From Hymenopellis radicata (taxonomy: Eukaryota > Basidiomycota > Agaricomycetes > Agaricales > Physalacriaceae): a stretch of 64,000 nucleotides of DNA. The notes under the pieces are model-generated. The model worked only from the letters and a program-made list of their open reading frames with translations. It was not told where the DNA came from and made no database searches. Positions 1-11,720 of the stretch are shown here, piece after piece; the stretch's first letter is position 1; every line of letters begins with the position of its first letter. The translations under genes were made by a program, and so were the position numbers. Location of the stretch: positions 1 through 64,000 of the forward strand of contig JADNRX010000222.1 of NCBI GenBank assembly GCA_015501595.1. The letters run 5' to 3'.

Positions 1-668
1 TGTCGTCAATGGTGCTATAGAGAGTCTTCGCATTTGCAAAGGGCCTCTCGCCTTCAGCCTTGTCCATAGCCTTTCTGAAGATATCCAGCAGAGTGTTGAT
101 GTGTCCTTCAGAGAGTTTAGCCTTGCGAAATGTGAAGTCAGCAAGTTCGAATTGAACTTCATTGAGGAAGGGCTCGTAAGGGTTATCGGGGTGCATGCGA
201 GGTGGAGGAGGAGTACTGGCGGGAAGAGGGGTGCCATTGATATCACAGAGAGTTCCTAACAAAGATAGTTCCAAGATAGTTCAGAGATATAAAAGTATAG
301 AGCAGCAAGAAAGGATAATTACTGATCATTTGAGGATGGTAGATACGGGTGCGACGTGAAGTGTGCTCCTCTCTTGGTGGAGACAACCGTGGGGCAGGAT
401 CGCCGCCATGGTCAGAGTCGATCCCGTTGTAGTCTGGACCATCGACATCCATATCATTGTGGCTGGAACCTGCGCCATTGTGATCCGACGAGGGTGGTGA
501 GGAGGCTGGGGTGGCATGTGACGTCATCGTTGATGTTGTCGTTATCGCAGGAATCTGATAATGGATGGCGTTGACATGTTGGGTTTGTCCGGACAGATTG
601 CGAAATTGTTTGCCGCAACCGTGAGGGCAAGGATACGGGCGCATTAGCTTATACTGCACAGTATTCAT
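1..668 (-). CDS. Plavaka-type transposase, N-terminal part (runs off the left edge)
   Basis: Start of a DNA transposase of the fungal Plavaka family. Exon 1 (668-323) opens with ATG and encodes a C2H2 finger (CPHGCGKQF, then H-x4-H) near residues 14-36, followed by a low-complexity acidic linker rich in Ser, Pro and Asp. A GT..AG intron (322-256, 67 nt) joins it in phase to exon 2 (255-1), which reads CDINGTPLP, a proline run, then NPYEPFLNEVQFELADF. The order of C2H2 finger, 'CD.NG.PLP', Pro run and 'F....FE.ADF' is what I know from Plavaka N-termini. The DDE catalytic core lies outside the window, so integrity cannot be judged. Family assignment is from memory of the pattern. Confidence 0.75.
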
Positions 669-713
669 CGTGGTAGTTGAAGGAAGGAAGAATCTAGATA
701 GGGAGAATGTAAG

Positions 714-2192
714 ATGCGGCTCAATACAAAATGGGGGTCTTACCGATCAAATTTTTTTTCGCACTGCTTGTCACCCCCCTCATTCGGTGCAACCCAACGA
801 GCAATGCTCCCTAGACCTGCAGCATCACCGCTGCATGAAAAAGTGGTTACGCATGGCCACAAGGTCCATACTCCAGATGAGCTCATTCCGCACATACAGG
901 ATGAGCTGCATGCAGCGCGTCAAAAGATACAGGACAACAAGGCTGCCAAAAAGCATACAGATGCCAAGGCTAAGGCAGCGCAAAAGAAGAAGAGTGTCTT
1001 CCGCATTGCAGGCGTCGAGGACCAGCTGCAAAAGGAGGATACAGAGGTTAGTCAAGGCCAAAATATGGAATCCCAGCCACTTACCGTATCCGTTTACAGA
1101 GGCAAGAAATGTCTATTGTGGATATCATTGCCCTCTCGAAATCCATCGTACCAAAACAAGGACCAGTCAAGAAGGTAGAGCGTTCAGCCAGTCAGGCTGA
1201 GCAAGATGACGAAAAAAAGCAAGATGACACAATGGTAGGTACCAGCGTTGACCACTTCGTCTCAGCACATACTGATAATGTCTAGACAAATGTTTCAATC
1301 CATGCTAGCCAATCTTGCACTGAAAGACAGCGACTTATCCGCCGAAGAAGAAACACGCGACACGCTTGGTGGGAGCTGGTAGTACCAGCTTCGATGAACA
1401 ACACGGTACTCCTCCTCCCATCTACAAGCCGTCGCCAGGTCGATTCCCGCACTCTCCCTCGAAGGCCCACTATTGCCCCATATAAAACGATTGCACCTTG
1501 TCACCTCTTGGACAGCTCAACTTCGACCAGCTTGGGCTGTCTGACGAGGAAGGGGAGAAATCAGCGCGTCTTGAAGACGACGAAATTCTGGATGCTGGGA
1601 ACTTCCTAGATGTACCACCAGGGACGGATTCCGAAGGGTTCCTGTCGGGTGATAGGAGGTGGGATGAGGATGAAGATGAGGATGAAGGTGATAGTCGACG
1701 GTTAACGCATGGTAAGAAGGCATTTTATGGTGATTTTCAGGATGATACCCTTGACATGTCTAATGACGATGACGACTATAAGCCGGCGTCTCGTGGCAAT
1801 GCATTGCCTGGATTGGAAAGTACCGACGTGAGGATGCAGGTCGACGCCGAAGAGAGGATGGCCGATTCTGATGAAGAAGCGGTAGAATTAGAGCGCAGGA
1901 TCGCAGAAATGCAGCAAGCAGTGGCGACGCTGCGTCATAAGAAAGCTGGCAAGGGGAAGTCTAAGCTCCAGCCTGTACCAAAGGTAAGTCGTCAAATCCT
2001 GAACAAGCAAAAATATTACTTACGAGTACTAAGTTCAAGTGTGTACAGTCAAATAGACAACATCAGCGGCAAAAGGTATTTAGGTGGAAGAGTTCAAAAA
2101 GTGATTTAAATCAATCGGAAGCTCAGATCACTATTTATTTAATAAATTCTTATATGTATTCACCTACCCCATTCATCCCAGCTCTGCCCTGA
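714..2192 (+). pseudogene. Decayed multi-exon hypothetical gene
   Basis: I do not recognise the family. Three open stretches look like one broken gene. The first (714-1046, perhaps starting at the Met at 804) is Lys/Ala/Gln-rich and probably coiled-coil; a GT..AG intron (1047-1099) leads to a second exon (RQEMSIVDIIALSK...). After another intron ending at 1284 the frame reads MFQSMLANLALKDSD. It must shift near 1372 and cross a TAA at 1483 to reach the third stretch (1498-1983), which is very acidic (DEDEDEDEGD) and ends in a coiled coil (ELERRIAEMQQAVATL). A last intron (1984-2047) joins a short tail ending at TGA 2190-2192. The frameshift and stop suggest a dead gene. It is divergent from the neighbouring Plavaka gene, and whether it belongs to that element is unknown. 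Confidence 0.4.
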
Positions 2193-3264
2193 TCAAAAAT
2201 ACGCCACAATTGTGTAGCCAAGGGCATCCCCTATCCATCCCAGAGTCTACTGATTATCTCCTATTAATATCTAATCTCTTCATTGAAAGAATCTATTATT
2301 AGATATATATCTGCTGGATTTATCTATTATTAGCTACCTGCCAAATACCCTACCCAGCCCAGCTACTCGGCATGTAGGGGTGGGCAATTGGGGTAGTGCC
2401 TGTGCGCTTACTAAGCTGATCGAGAGCGTGAAAGATGGCACACCTGGTGTCAATCAACTTCTTGGCCGAGAAAGCTTGTAGTACATGACTAGAAGTCTCG
2501 TTTTGTATCCATTAACTGTATTTAACATTTTTATCAATTATTCCACTGTGAAACCTGCCAAACTGACCGGCGACGAAGCTTTTTCAGTCAGATCGTGGCA
2601 TAAGTAATGCGAACTGTCACACATTCATCACACAAAATGTCACCCTTATCGATGACAGCTCGCGCTTCGACATGTCAACTGACCAGCTCAAAAAATTGGG
2701 GATGTATTTCAGGCATATAATGAAGTATTTTGGCTGGGGGGATTTCCCAAATTCAAAGTTTAAGCTTGTATGCTTATCGGGTTCACTGCCTTCCACTCAA
2801 AATTTTCAAAATCTGCCCAGCTAAATGACTTAGATATTATATCATACTACATCGGCATCTACAGAACTATTAAATTTGAGGTGAGGAAGCCAGGAGGGAG
2901 GTGTGCCATCGTGGTGGTGGAGGTAGCAGAGAGGGCCCAGGTGAGCCAAATAGTGGCAAGCTCGGGAAGGTCGCAGCGATTGCCTACCCCCACAGCATGT
3001 ATGGCATCAGTATGCTGCTGACCTGCCAGCGATGCTAGGTGTATCTAGAAATAGTCATTGATTAGAGTGCTCTAGTAAGAGCTGTTATTGAATCACCGCC
3101 TCCTCTTATATGAAGGGATATCTAATTAACCCTACAGCATAAGGTGAGTTAGCAACGTGCACAATATGCATTGGTGAGGCCCCAGCTACTTGCAAAAGCA
3201 AGAACCACAGCTTAATCAAGTGCAGAAAGGCATGGTTCAACCAAGGTGGGGGCATGGGAGGAAA
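2193..3264. other. AT-rich spacer, no gene seen
   Basis: No open frame with convincing coding character and no RNA gene. The short frame at 2770-3021 has no recognisable domain. The sequence is richer in A/T than the transposon blocks to its right and may be eroded intergenic DNA. Confidence 0.5.
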
Positions 3265-3266
3265 TA

Positions 3267-3415
3267 CTATAGTATTTCGACCGTAAGTTCACAAAATTTT
3301 GAATTTTTTGACCTTCCCACGCCCGATAAGTGATCGGAGGCGTTTTCCGGTGTCCGATAAGGAAATTTGGAGGCCTTGTAACCTGTGACGTGAACTTACA
3401 GTTGAAATAGGACAG
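3267..3415. mobile_element. TA-flanked MITE, copy 1 (149 bp)
   Basis: Flanked by TA on both sides (3265-3266, 3416-3417). The termini are imperfect inverted repeats: left CTATAGTATTTCGACC, right (reverse complement) CTGTCCTATTTCAACTG, both leading into GTAAGTTCAC. The core has no coding capacity. It is a diverged member of the family that also sits at 3435, 44178, 58712 and 62536. Confidence 0.7.
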
Positions 3416-3434
3416 TAGTAGCGAGGGGATGATA

Positions 3435-3687
3435 CTGTACGGTTTCGACTGTAGGTTCGCGGCCTGTGACGCGTTATGCTACGAACTTATATGAAACAAG
3501 TTCGTAACCAGGCACAAGGGTCTAAATTACTATATTTGGACGTCCTGCCGTAGGCGGGAGCGAAATTTTTGCCGTTTTGGGCGATTTGACTCTGAATTTG
3601 AGGTCCGTGATGCGTTATGTTTTAAGCTAAGTTCGGTTCCCAGGCCCGCGTGACGCGTTATGCGAACTTGCGGTCGAAACCGTACAG
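3435..3687. mobile_element. TA-flanked MITE, copy 2 (253 bp)
   Basis: TA at 3433-3434 and 3688-3689. Terminal inverted repeats CTGTACGGTTTCGACTG (left) and CTGTACGGTTTCGACCG (right, reverse complement) are almost perfect for about 25 bp. Inside are repeated GTGACGCGTTATG blocks. Non-coding. Lies 20 bp from copy 1. Confidence 0.8.
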
Positions 3688-3954
3688 TAGGTGCGACTAG
3701 AAAGAGAAGAATACAAATACGTAGTGTCTTGGACTGGAAGCGTCTGTGACGTCTTCCAGCTCTAAAAATCCACCCATTGCCTCATTGAATGTAAGAACGA
3801 GACAGCGTGGGGGCTCATCCAGCCTCTTGAAGCCTGTCGTTGTCATTCAAAGACGCCACGGCTCCATCGAGAAGGCTTACGCGTTCGCACTGCTCAATGA
3901 AAGAGCAGAGCGCAAAAAAGTAGTCCATGGCAGCCTCATTTGAGGGCTTACGTT
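3688..3954. other. Spacer left of the Ty3 element
   Basis: No gene recognised; short frames on both strands show no domain. It ends GAGGGCTTACGT directly against the 5' LTR. The motif GGCTTACG also occurs at 3879 and inside the elements at 5571-8507 and 29151-33982, so part of this spacer may be a fragment of such an element. Confidence 0.4.
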
Positions 3955-4915
3955 GATACGCACAGTACAGTTTGGAAGCAGAAAGGCTACATTTTGCGAA
4001 TTCTGTACGACCTCTAGACTGAAAGACATGTCTAAACAAGACACCAAGTACTTAGAAGTCTACGCTAAAGACTTACAGGAGACTCTCTTAGGACGCGAAG
4101 AGACTCCTAGGTGGCCAATACGCGCCTACGGACCGAACTACCGAAACCCGGCATTTCCCGTAACGTTCTACAGAAACCTTAAAACGTACCTGAATATCAA
4201 ATACTCAATGCGCTCGGGTATGTTACTACAACCCGATGAGCCTCGAGTTCGACTCGATTACGCTTCATAAAAGACAAGTACTTAAACAAGGTGTTTAGAC
4301 AAGACCTCAAAGACAAGTCCAGAAGTCGGAAGTTGTTCAGAATGTGTACCAAGTGTACCCATGGACCCTCACGTACCACGTATCGGGATCTCTACGAACC
4401 CGTATCGTCCCTGAGTATGAGTCAGGAAACTTCACCGGAATCAAGCCGGCTTGCATTTAATTCCGAGTGGCGCAGTACGTCACATGGACTCGGCATTAAA
4501 TAAGACTCGGCACCATGCAGAGTCATGCAGAGCAATCAGGAACGGGAACAATTCAAGTCCCTTACTCTTGACTAGACCAACCAGTAAAACTACCATAGTG
4601 GCGTAGTTCCCAGAGACACCCTTGACAAGTTGGGTATCCTTTGAAAGCTACGAATCAGACCTTTCACCAGAACCTAAGTACAAGGGTACTTAGTTAGTAC
4701 CCAGAACAGTAACAGCACTACGACGAGTCGGACCAGCTGGATTCCATAAGGAACATCCTACCAGTTGAGCCCGGCGAGCACAAGGTATTATATCAAATAC
4801 CACCCAAAGCACGCAATCCGCAGGCGAAATGAGTCATCCGGGATACAGTGCACCCGATAACATAGTTCCTATAGGCCCGAAGAGTAAGTAGTTTATACCC
4901 GTATAGTCCCGGATT

Positions 4916-4928
4916 GTAGTATATAAAG
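4916..4928 (+). promoter_or_regulatory. TATA-like box in the 5' LTR
   Basis: TAGTATATAAAGG lies about 960 bp into the LTR and is preserved in the 3' LTR near 61854. It could mark the U3/R boundary. Position and motif only; no transcript evidence is available. Confidence 0.35.
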
Positions 4929-5570
4929 GCCTGTACAACGTCGTAGTCAGTAGTTAATTTGCACCCGCGTATACAGCATAAGTGAAATACCAGTGTATCT
5001 TTGACTCGGAAACCATTGCTTCCACCCGGTTTAAGTTTATCAACCGATCAGAACCCCCGTGAACCAGTAACAGTTTTACTTGGTGATCTTTGAGTTAGTA
5101 CTCGGGAACTTTGCGAATAGCACTTGTGAAAGTCCCTCTGTCCCGAGACGGAGTTTAAACGACAGAAACAAGAGCTGTGGACAAGGCAACTTAAGAACCC
5201 TTGAAGTCACCGCGCTTGCAACTGCTTCGGATTCATATAAGAAGACAGGCACCTGTGGTTAGTTTAGACCAACTTAGTGTACCCAAGCCCCGCGGATCTT
5301 TACGTACCCAAAGGCGATCTTGGTCCCTATACTCTGTTGAGTTAAAAGAGTGAATACACGAGATTAGTCAACCGGTTAGTCCTCGAGACTCAGTGTACTT
5401 GAGTGTCACCTCATTCGGCTAAGACCACGGGAACTTCCACTTCCCCGGAATCCCATAAGTTAAGAACCCCTAGCTCCCTCGAACTTGCACTTGTGTTAGT
5501 ACAGGAAGTACATCACACCCCTCCGTTTGGAACCTCCTTGAGTCACCAGATCTTGACTAAGGTTGTAATT

Positions 5571-8507
5571 CACCTGATAGTCCCGTTGTTCCGACCTAAT
5601 TAGGTATCATACTGTGATGCCAGTGTGACACCTAATTAGGCCGACTTAACCGTAAAGCGCGGTCAAGCACTAGTCAGGCATTAAATAGGTAGTTAATGGA
5701 CTTGAAGAAAATTATTTTTGACACCTTCTGGCGAGTACGGGCGCGCGCGTCCATTCCCAATCGGGAATAATTCTTATTGCTCATTCACACGTGCTCAACG
5801 CACTCGTACCACGGTCCGCCATCACTGCTCACCCAAATCGGGTGCCCGACCATTATCCCGCCGCCTTACTCATTATTAGAGCGCAGATAAATGGCAAAAA
5901 GAATCACAATTAAATGGTAAATAAAATGATACAACTACTCGTTACTAATAGAGGATTCCGAACTGTTAAGTAAGTCGTGACCGTCAAGCAAGGTGGTACT
6001 AGATATGGGCACTGTGCACCCGGGCGCACTCACACTCGAAATACGAGTCATTCGTGGCCCACCATCTCGGTCCAGATCTTCCGTCAGTAATTCGGTTGCG
6101 GTTGGAGATGGAGTGACGGCGGGCAGTGGATATGAGTGACGAGATGGGTGTAAGCCTGAACGATGGGAGTGATGTGGAGGGGTGGCCGGCGCCGATGTAG
6201 GCAGCGTATGCGCATCGCGACGAGGCCTGGAACTTAGAGAATGTAGTATAGAGAGCGGCATTGACGGCGCCAGCAACCGCCGTCAACATCGACAATAATA
6301 AGAAACTAACACGAAAAAAAAACTCACCCAACAGTGCTGCATCGCCAGCAGACGATACAGCACTCCCCATCCGACCCAGTCCCATCCCTGAAGCCCACTC
6401 GCGGGCGGGTGGGGGGTTCCAAACTGTGGAGTGGCAGCCCAGCGCAACCATACCGGCAATGGAGCTGCGAGCATATACGCATCATGGAAACCATATTCGA
6501 GGACACGAGACGTAGTGTTGGCGTCTGTAGTGGTGGTGGGCGTTGTTTGCTGTCCCAGCTCCTGCTGGCACTCGAATCGCGTTGCGCGTACACCAGTAGT
6601 TATCCTGCATGTTATGCGGCCCATCCATGGGGCTTACGCGATCCTGGTGGTCGTAATCTGGGTCCATGGTGGCAGTGGCAGTCATCGTTGCCGTCTGGAC
6701 GCTCCTTGGGGGTTGGTGGTGGTGGTAAGAGTGGAAGACACGGAAGTCGAACAGCATTCAGATTCACGGTCCGCATCACCGGAGGCAAATCTCGACGCTG
6801 TCGACAGATGGAATCGAACCCACGTTAGTGCTTGGTGGTGGGAATTTGAGATGCCGAGATGCCGGCGGGAACGTTGTCGACGACGGCGGCGGGCAATGGC
6901 GCATCTGGAGACACCTTAAAATACCTGGTACACCTTGGGATGTATATATCTTGATTATCGAGGTGAAGCCCGGCTCTACTAGGCAGTCAGAAGTTCGCAT
7001 GAGTTTAAGTCTGATAAAAGTCTGATGACTGTCAGATTCTTAAGTGGATAGCCTTACAATTTTGTGATTTACCCTCACACACAACTGATCTTCTCCTCTG
7101 CAACACCTCCGACTGCGCCAACACTTCAGCTGTCACACCTCAGTGTGTCTGCCATTGACCCATCAATGTCGGCCTCTACCACGAAGGCTTGTTCAGATGC
7201 GCCGCCGCCTGCCAGTGACACCCGCCCCACCGAAGCAGTTATAGTATGGTATACTTGCTACGTAAGGATTGTGGTGAGTTCCGCATTACCCTCTGCGTGG
7301 ATTTCCTTGATCCTACTTTCTCTCCAGTATTTACAATCTCCAGGTCAATTACCGATAGTCTCTCATCTACTCCGAGGCCGTGGTTGGTATTCCGAGCGAC
7401 ATTTAGTCTGCTCTGAACGTGATCCGGCAAATGCCGGACAACGATCAGAGCTGTTTTCTCATCGCTTCTGTCGTCTTACCGCCACGGCAGACGAACGGCG
7501 ACACGCCATCCAGCCCCAGACTTTCAGCTGAGGCCTCTTTGCTCCCTCTTCTGCCTGTTTCTTTCCTGGACCACCTCGGATATCGTCTCCACGGCTTCCA
7601 ACAGCCGCGGATGACTTTGGAACGCAAACTAGGCGCGTAAGCCCTCATTCAAGAGGCTGCAAACTCACCACGACTTCGGGACCCATCCGCCCCGCCAGCG
7701 AGCGGGCTTGAAGAGCGGATGAGGTGGATCAGGGTGCCGCGTCGTCTGCTGTTGATGCGGTGGTGGTGTGTTTTGGTTCATTTCTATCTCCACTTCCCTA
7801 CATCCCACCGTGATCATCCTGGATACTCCTTGCCTTCACACCTTGCCTCTGTGCACCTGTCGACAAACGCACTGGCGCCAGCAATACCGTCGCTGGTGAC
7901 GCTGTTTTCATTGCGCGGCATGGACTATTCCTTCCTCATCCGACCATTGCCTCACGGCTAAGCCCAGCGGTGGGATAGATAAGGAGCGCGCTGGGAAGGG
8001 AGCGGACTCATGGAGACCCTGCTGCGCAAGAGCAAGGACTTGATCGCCAGTGACGGCGAGGACCAGCCTGCCAACCAGAGTGGTCAACGCGTCTGGAGCC
8101 GTTGGCACCTTAGATGATTAAAATATGCCATTTCCTGTTGTCTGTAATTTAAGATGTTTTTATACAATTTTATTTGCCCTTTATCTGAGCTCCAGTGAAC
8201 AAGGCGGCGGGATGATGGTCGGGTACCCGATTTGGCAGTTGGGTAAGGCGGGTGCGTCATCCAAGTAATGATGAGCCCGTAGAACAGGTGCATTCCCGAT
8301 TGGGAATAAGCGCATGGACGTCGGCTGCGCATAGCCCTCCGTACCCGCCAGAAGTCTTAAGAATAAATTTATTACAAGGTAGTATAGCAGTATTTAATGG
8401 CTAACTAGAGCTTGACCGCGCTTTACGGTCAAGTCGGCCTAATTAGGTGTCACACTGGCATCACAGTATGATACCTAACTAGGCGGGATCAACGGGACTA
8501 TCAGGTG
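5571..8507. mobile_element. Long-TIR DNA transposon (2.94 kb, 8-bp TSD, hAT-like), non-autonomous
   Basis: Interrupts the 5' LTR. The host bases TTGTAATT occur on both sides (5563-5570, 8508-8515) and once in the uninterrupted 3' LTR (near 62500), which proves an 8-bp duplication. The ends start CACCTGATAGTCCCGTTG and remain inverted repeats for about 330 bp (5571-5900 against 8170-8507), including the blocks TTAGGTATCATACTGTGATG and TTCCCAATCGGGAAT. The interior has no frame resembling a transposase. It contains GT-rich microsatellite and the motif GCGTAAGCCC that recurs in the element at 29151. An 8-bp TSD fits hAT, but the long TIRs are unusual, so the superfamily is tentative. Confidence 0.8.
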
Positions 8508-8644
8508 TTGTAATTCGTTACGAGTGATAAGGTCGGATCCTTGTACTTGTTCATTAGGGACTTCAGAAGTCCCGAGTGTTTGTTTTGTTTTGTGTTTGGT
8601 TGTGTGTATTTCTGTGGTGTATTTCTGCACTGCACATCATATTT

Positions 8645-8662
8645 TGGAGCCCACCGCGAGGG
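8645..8662 (+). other. Candidate primer-binding site
   Basis: TGGAGCCCACCGCGAGGG begins five bases after the 5' LTR. The leading TGG is as expected for pairing with the CCA end of a tRNA. I cannot assign the tRNA without a tRNA set. Confidence 0.45.
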
Positions 8663-8682
8663 GGCTTATCTGTTTTTTTAAC

Positions 8683-11600
8683 TTGAGGATTCGGAATCCA
8701 AAGGTTACCCGCCAAAAACCAAAATTACTCCCAAAAGAACCTCGAATTCGCAGTCTTCGCGTTACACGCAAAGTCAGGCAGAGCGTTCACCTCCACCTAG
8801 ACCAAGTGCGAGTACTTCAAGTGCTTCAACTAGTTCAGGTCGAGTTCTCAGACCAAGTTTACATCCGCCAGGTTACTTAGTAAACGGTGGAGAAGCTGAT
8901 AGACAACGAGCCATTGCCAGAGCAGCTCAGTCTAGTCAAAACCAACCTTCAAGTCGGAAAGCTACTTCAGCCCCGACACCCGTTACTCCTCAGACAAGGA
9001 CTAACAACCCAAAAGCACCAGGTGCACCTAGACCTTTCAAGCCTTCGCTTGTCTCGTATACAGAAGACCAATCGAGTGAAGAAGACGAAGACTTTGGTCT
9101 TGCAGCCTATCCTTTACACCCCAATAGTCTATTTGCTAGTTTACGAAACACCATGTCTGCTACCTTAGATCCCGCCAACTACCCATCGCAGGCGGTTAGT
9201 GACAAGTTGGACGGTAGTAACCTGCCGATTCCGGGGACCAGACATGCACCCGAGTTTACGGCTACTTAAGCCGGAATCAAAAGATACTTCAACGCCTTAG
9301 ACTGGTTGTTCCCAGCTAAGAAGATCCAAGAAGACGCTCTTAAGATCGAGATAGCTGTCAGCTATGTTGATGAAGACGTTAGAAAGCAATGGTTTGCTAT
9401 GCCAGAGTACAGTGCTGCTAAATACGACGAGTTCAAGAAAGCAGTGTTCGAAAGCTACGGTGCTGGCACCGAAGACCGAGAACACACGCCTCGGGAACTT
9501 GAAGAGAAGCTTAACATCTACCGAGCCAACCCGATCTATAACAAGTCTGGTTGGGTTGAGTTCAAGCGCGTAATTATGCACGTACTACTGTACTTAATCA
9601 AAAGCAAAGACATTACCGAGAAGACCGCTATAGAGTCACTCGTCCCTTGTATTCTAGGACCCACTTGGGCCAGTATACAAGTCGAATTGAAACGGATGCA
9701 TCCTACGCCGTCTGCGAACGCCAAGACAAATGGCATGAAGTGGACGTTGAATGAAGTGTCCGATGCTATTAGCAGTCATTTTGGGGACATGAACATATTC
9801 GGTCAAGCAGCGGAACCCACTGAGGTAACCGGTAGAACTTTTGACTGTATGTTAATACCAGCCTCTACGTCGAGAGTTAAGACAGAGTCATTGGCTCAAC
9901 AGACAGAATCCTTGTCTTTGTTACTAGACAAACTCAACCTAGAAGCAAAGGCTAGGATGGCGCAAGAGCAGACTCAAGCCCGTCAACACGAACAGTTACT
10001 TGCAGCCGTTAAAGAAGCTTTAAGAGGGAGCCCTACGGGAAATCCCAACCTTCGAACTCAACATATGCAATATGACTATACTCAAGAGCCTTTGAGCTAC
10101 CCGTATGAGGTTGTACAACATTTAGCACAGGGAGCTCCTAACTACCCGGGAGGGCCACCAACGGTTCAACCGAACGGTTTCATAGCTCGGAACCCTCAAG
10201 GGAACCCAAGACCCCCGCCCCCACCTCAACAGCATAACCAGTGTTTCTTCTGCGGTGAAGAAGGTCATTTTGTTAGAGAGTGTGTTCATCAGAAGAAGAT
10301 GGAAGCTGAAGGCTGGATATACAAGCCTAACGGAGTAAAATACTACTTCTTGCGAAATGGTGTATCACTCGCTAGTAAGGCTTAGAGACCTCAACGAGTC
10401 CAACGCGAGTCAGACTCGCGACTCGTAACGTGAGTACTCACGGAAAAAGAAGTCCAGTTCAGACTCGCGTCGGACTCGACTCGCGATGACTCGCGAGTCA
10501 TCGTGAGTCCACTCGCGAGTACTCACCACGAGTCCGAGTCATCTCGGATACTCACGAGTACTCGCGAGTCCATCACCTCCCAGCATTCATGCACAGCGAG
10601 CATCCCCGGGCAATGGCACGGGGACAGTCAGCTGGGCATGAGGGTAGGGTGGGGTGGTGGTAGGAGGATGGTGATGGTGGTGGGAGAGTGGTAGTGGTGG
10701 GAGGATGGTGATGGTGGTGGGAGGATGGGAAGGTGGCAGAGTGGCGGTGGGAAGGTGAGAGAAGAGTGGTGCTCACTGTACTTTATTCTCCTCCTTATCA
10801 ATCAATCATCATTGTCCACCCATCATCCTCAAACTATTGTTGACATCTAGTCGCCATCGTGCAGTCGAGTCGTCGCCGCGTCGCGCCGTTGCGGCGGTTA
10901 AGTTGTTAGCGCAGTTAAGTTGGCGCCGTTGCCACGGTCAAGCTGTTGGCGCCGTTGAGTCGGCGCCGCGGTCCAGTCGTCGTCACCATCCGGTCGTCGT
11001 CACCGTCCAGTCGTCCATCCAGTTGTTGTTCCAGTCTGCTGCTGTCACAGAGACAGCAGCAGCACATCTGGCACAGAGCCAGATTCCGAAATCCACCACT
11101 CACAGGCTGCCTGACAATCGTCAGAGCAGCGGGAGCGACAATCGTCACTCCCTGGGTGGTGGTGGTGGTCGTGGTGGAGGTTGAGAAGAGAGAAATACCA
11201 CTCGATCAGACGCTGACGCGTCGCTTCCGGACTCGGCCCGGATCGCCGGATCAGGCAGGATAATCGCGCACGTCTCGTTCTCGAGACGTTGCGGACCATT
11301 TGCTCTGCAAAAAATTCGTAAATTTAGTTTAAATATATATCTAAATATTTGCGAGTCATCGTGTGATGACTCGCGGTCTGAAAATGAATACTCAGACTCG
11401 TGCTCGGACTCGCGAGTATGTGACTCGCGAGTCACACGAGTGCGAACGCCGACGTGCCCGAAGCGAGTCGAGTCACCAGATGACTCGGTGACCCGGTGAC
11501 TCGTTGAGGTCTCTAGTAAGGCTAAAGCCGGCATCTGGCCAGCGTGGCAGGTGTGGAACCTCATGGAAAAGACCAACGGGAAGTTACCTCCCGAAGCATC

Positions 11601-11712
11601 AGCTATGCTTAAGACTCAAAGCTTCATTGCAAATGGCGAAGATGACATGTTTAGTCCACAGACTATACTAGACGCGGACCGGGTATCGGATACCCAGTCA
11701 AATTTCGATTAG
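8683..11712 (+). pseudogene. gag: Ty3 gag, split by hAT-A and carrying a nonsense codon
   Basis: Capsid/nucleocapsid protein that packages the element RNA in the cytoplasm. One frame is open from 8683, but its first ATG is at 9151. It is Ser/Pro/Arg-rich and then acidic, stops at TAA 9266-9268, and continues immediately (AGIKRYFNALDWLFP...) through a helical gag core to a CCHC zinc knuckle, CFFCGEEGHFVREC, near 10240. The frame ends ASKA where hAT-A (10383-11515) was inserted. After the duplicated GTAAGGCT it resumes KAGIWPAWQVWNLMEK and stops at TAG 11710-11712. The TAA looks like a secondary mutation, since the protein is coherent on both sides. The true start is uncertain. The next frame begins 9 bp downstream. 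Confidence 0.8.
10383..11515. mobile_element. hAT-A non-autonomous transposon, copy 1 (1133 bp)
   Basis: Target duplication GTAAGGCT at 10375-10382 and 11516-11523. Ends TAGAGACCTCAACGAGTC and its inverse. Both subterminal regions are arrays of ACTCGCGAGT-type palindromes. The middle has a GGTGG microsatellite, a CTGCTGCTGTC/GACAGCAGCAG hairpin (about 11036-11063) and an AT-rich AAATTTAGTTTAAATATATA block. No transposase is encoded. Removing it and one TSD restores the gag frame exactly. Confidence 0.9.
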
Positions 11713-11720
11713 GCTCGAGG

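Larger units (their letters stand above)
3955..8639 (+). repeat. 5' LTR of the Ty3 element, split by a 2.9-kb insertion
   Basis: Matches 60891-62787 from TGATACGCACAG to CTGCACTGCACATCA. The match is broken only by the element at 5571-8507, with its duplicated TTGTAATT, and by the absence of the MITE found in the other LTR. Differences are scattered single bases and very small indels (for example GGAATCAAG against GAATCAAG near 4440). A TATA-like TAGTATATAAAGG at about 4916-4928 is the best promoter candidate. Short open frames inside are shared by both LTRs and are probably not genes. Confidence 0.88.

Noticed and set aside
4197..5262. Short frames within the 5' LTR repeated at 61134-62197
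   Set aside because: Identical simply because the LTRs are repeats; no domain or splice pattern.
6805..6830. GGTTCGATTCC on the minus strand, like a tRNA B box
   Set aside because: No T-stem pairing (GTGGG against CCATC), no upstream A box or anticodon arm. At most a degenerate fragment.
5571..8507. hAT transposase inside the long-TIR element
   Set aside because: No RNase H-like motifs or long frame on either strand.
10573..11263. Overlapping frames rich in Ser/His/Val/Arg inside hAT-A copies
   Set aside because: They arise from GGTGG and CCATC microsatellites; frames are not conserved between the four copies.
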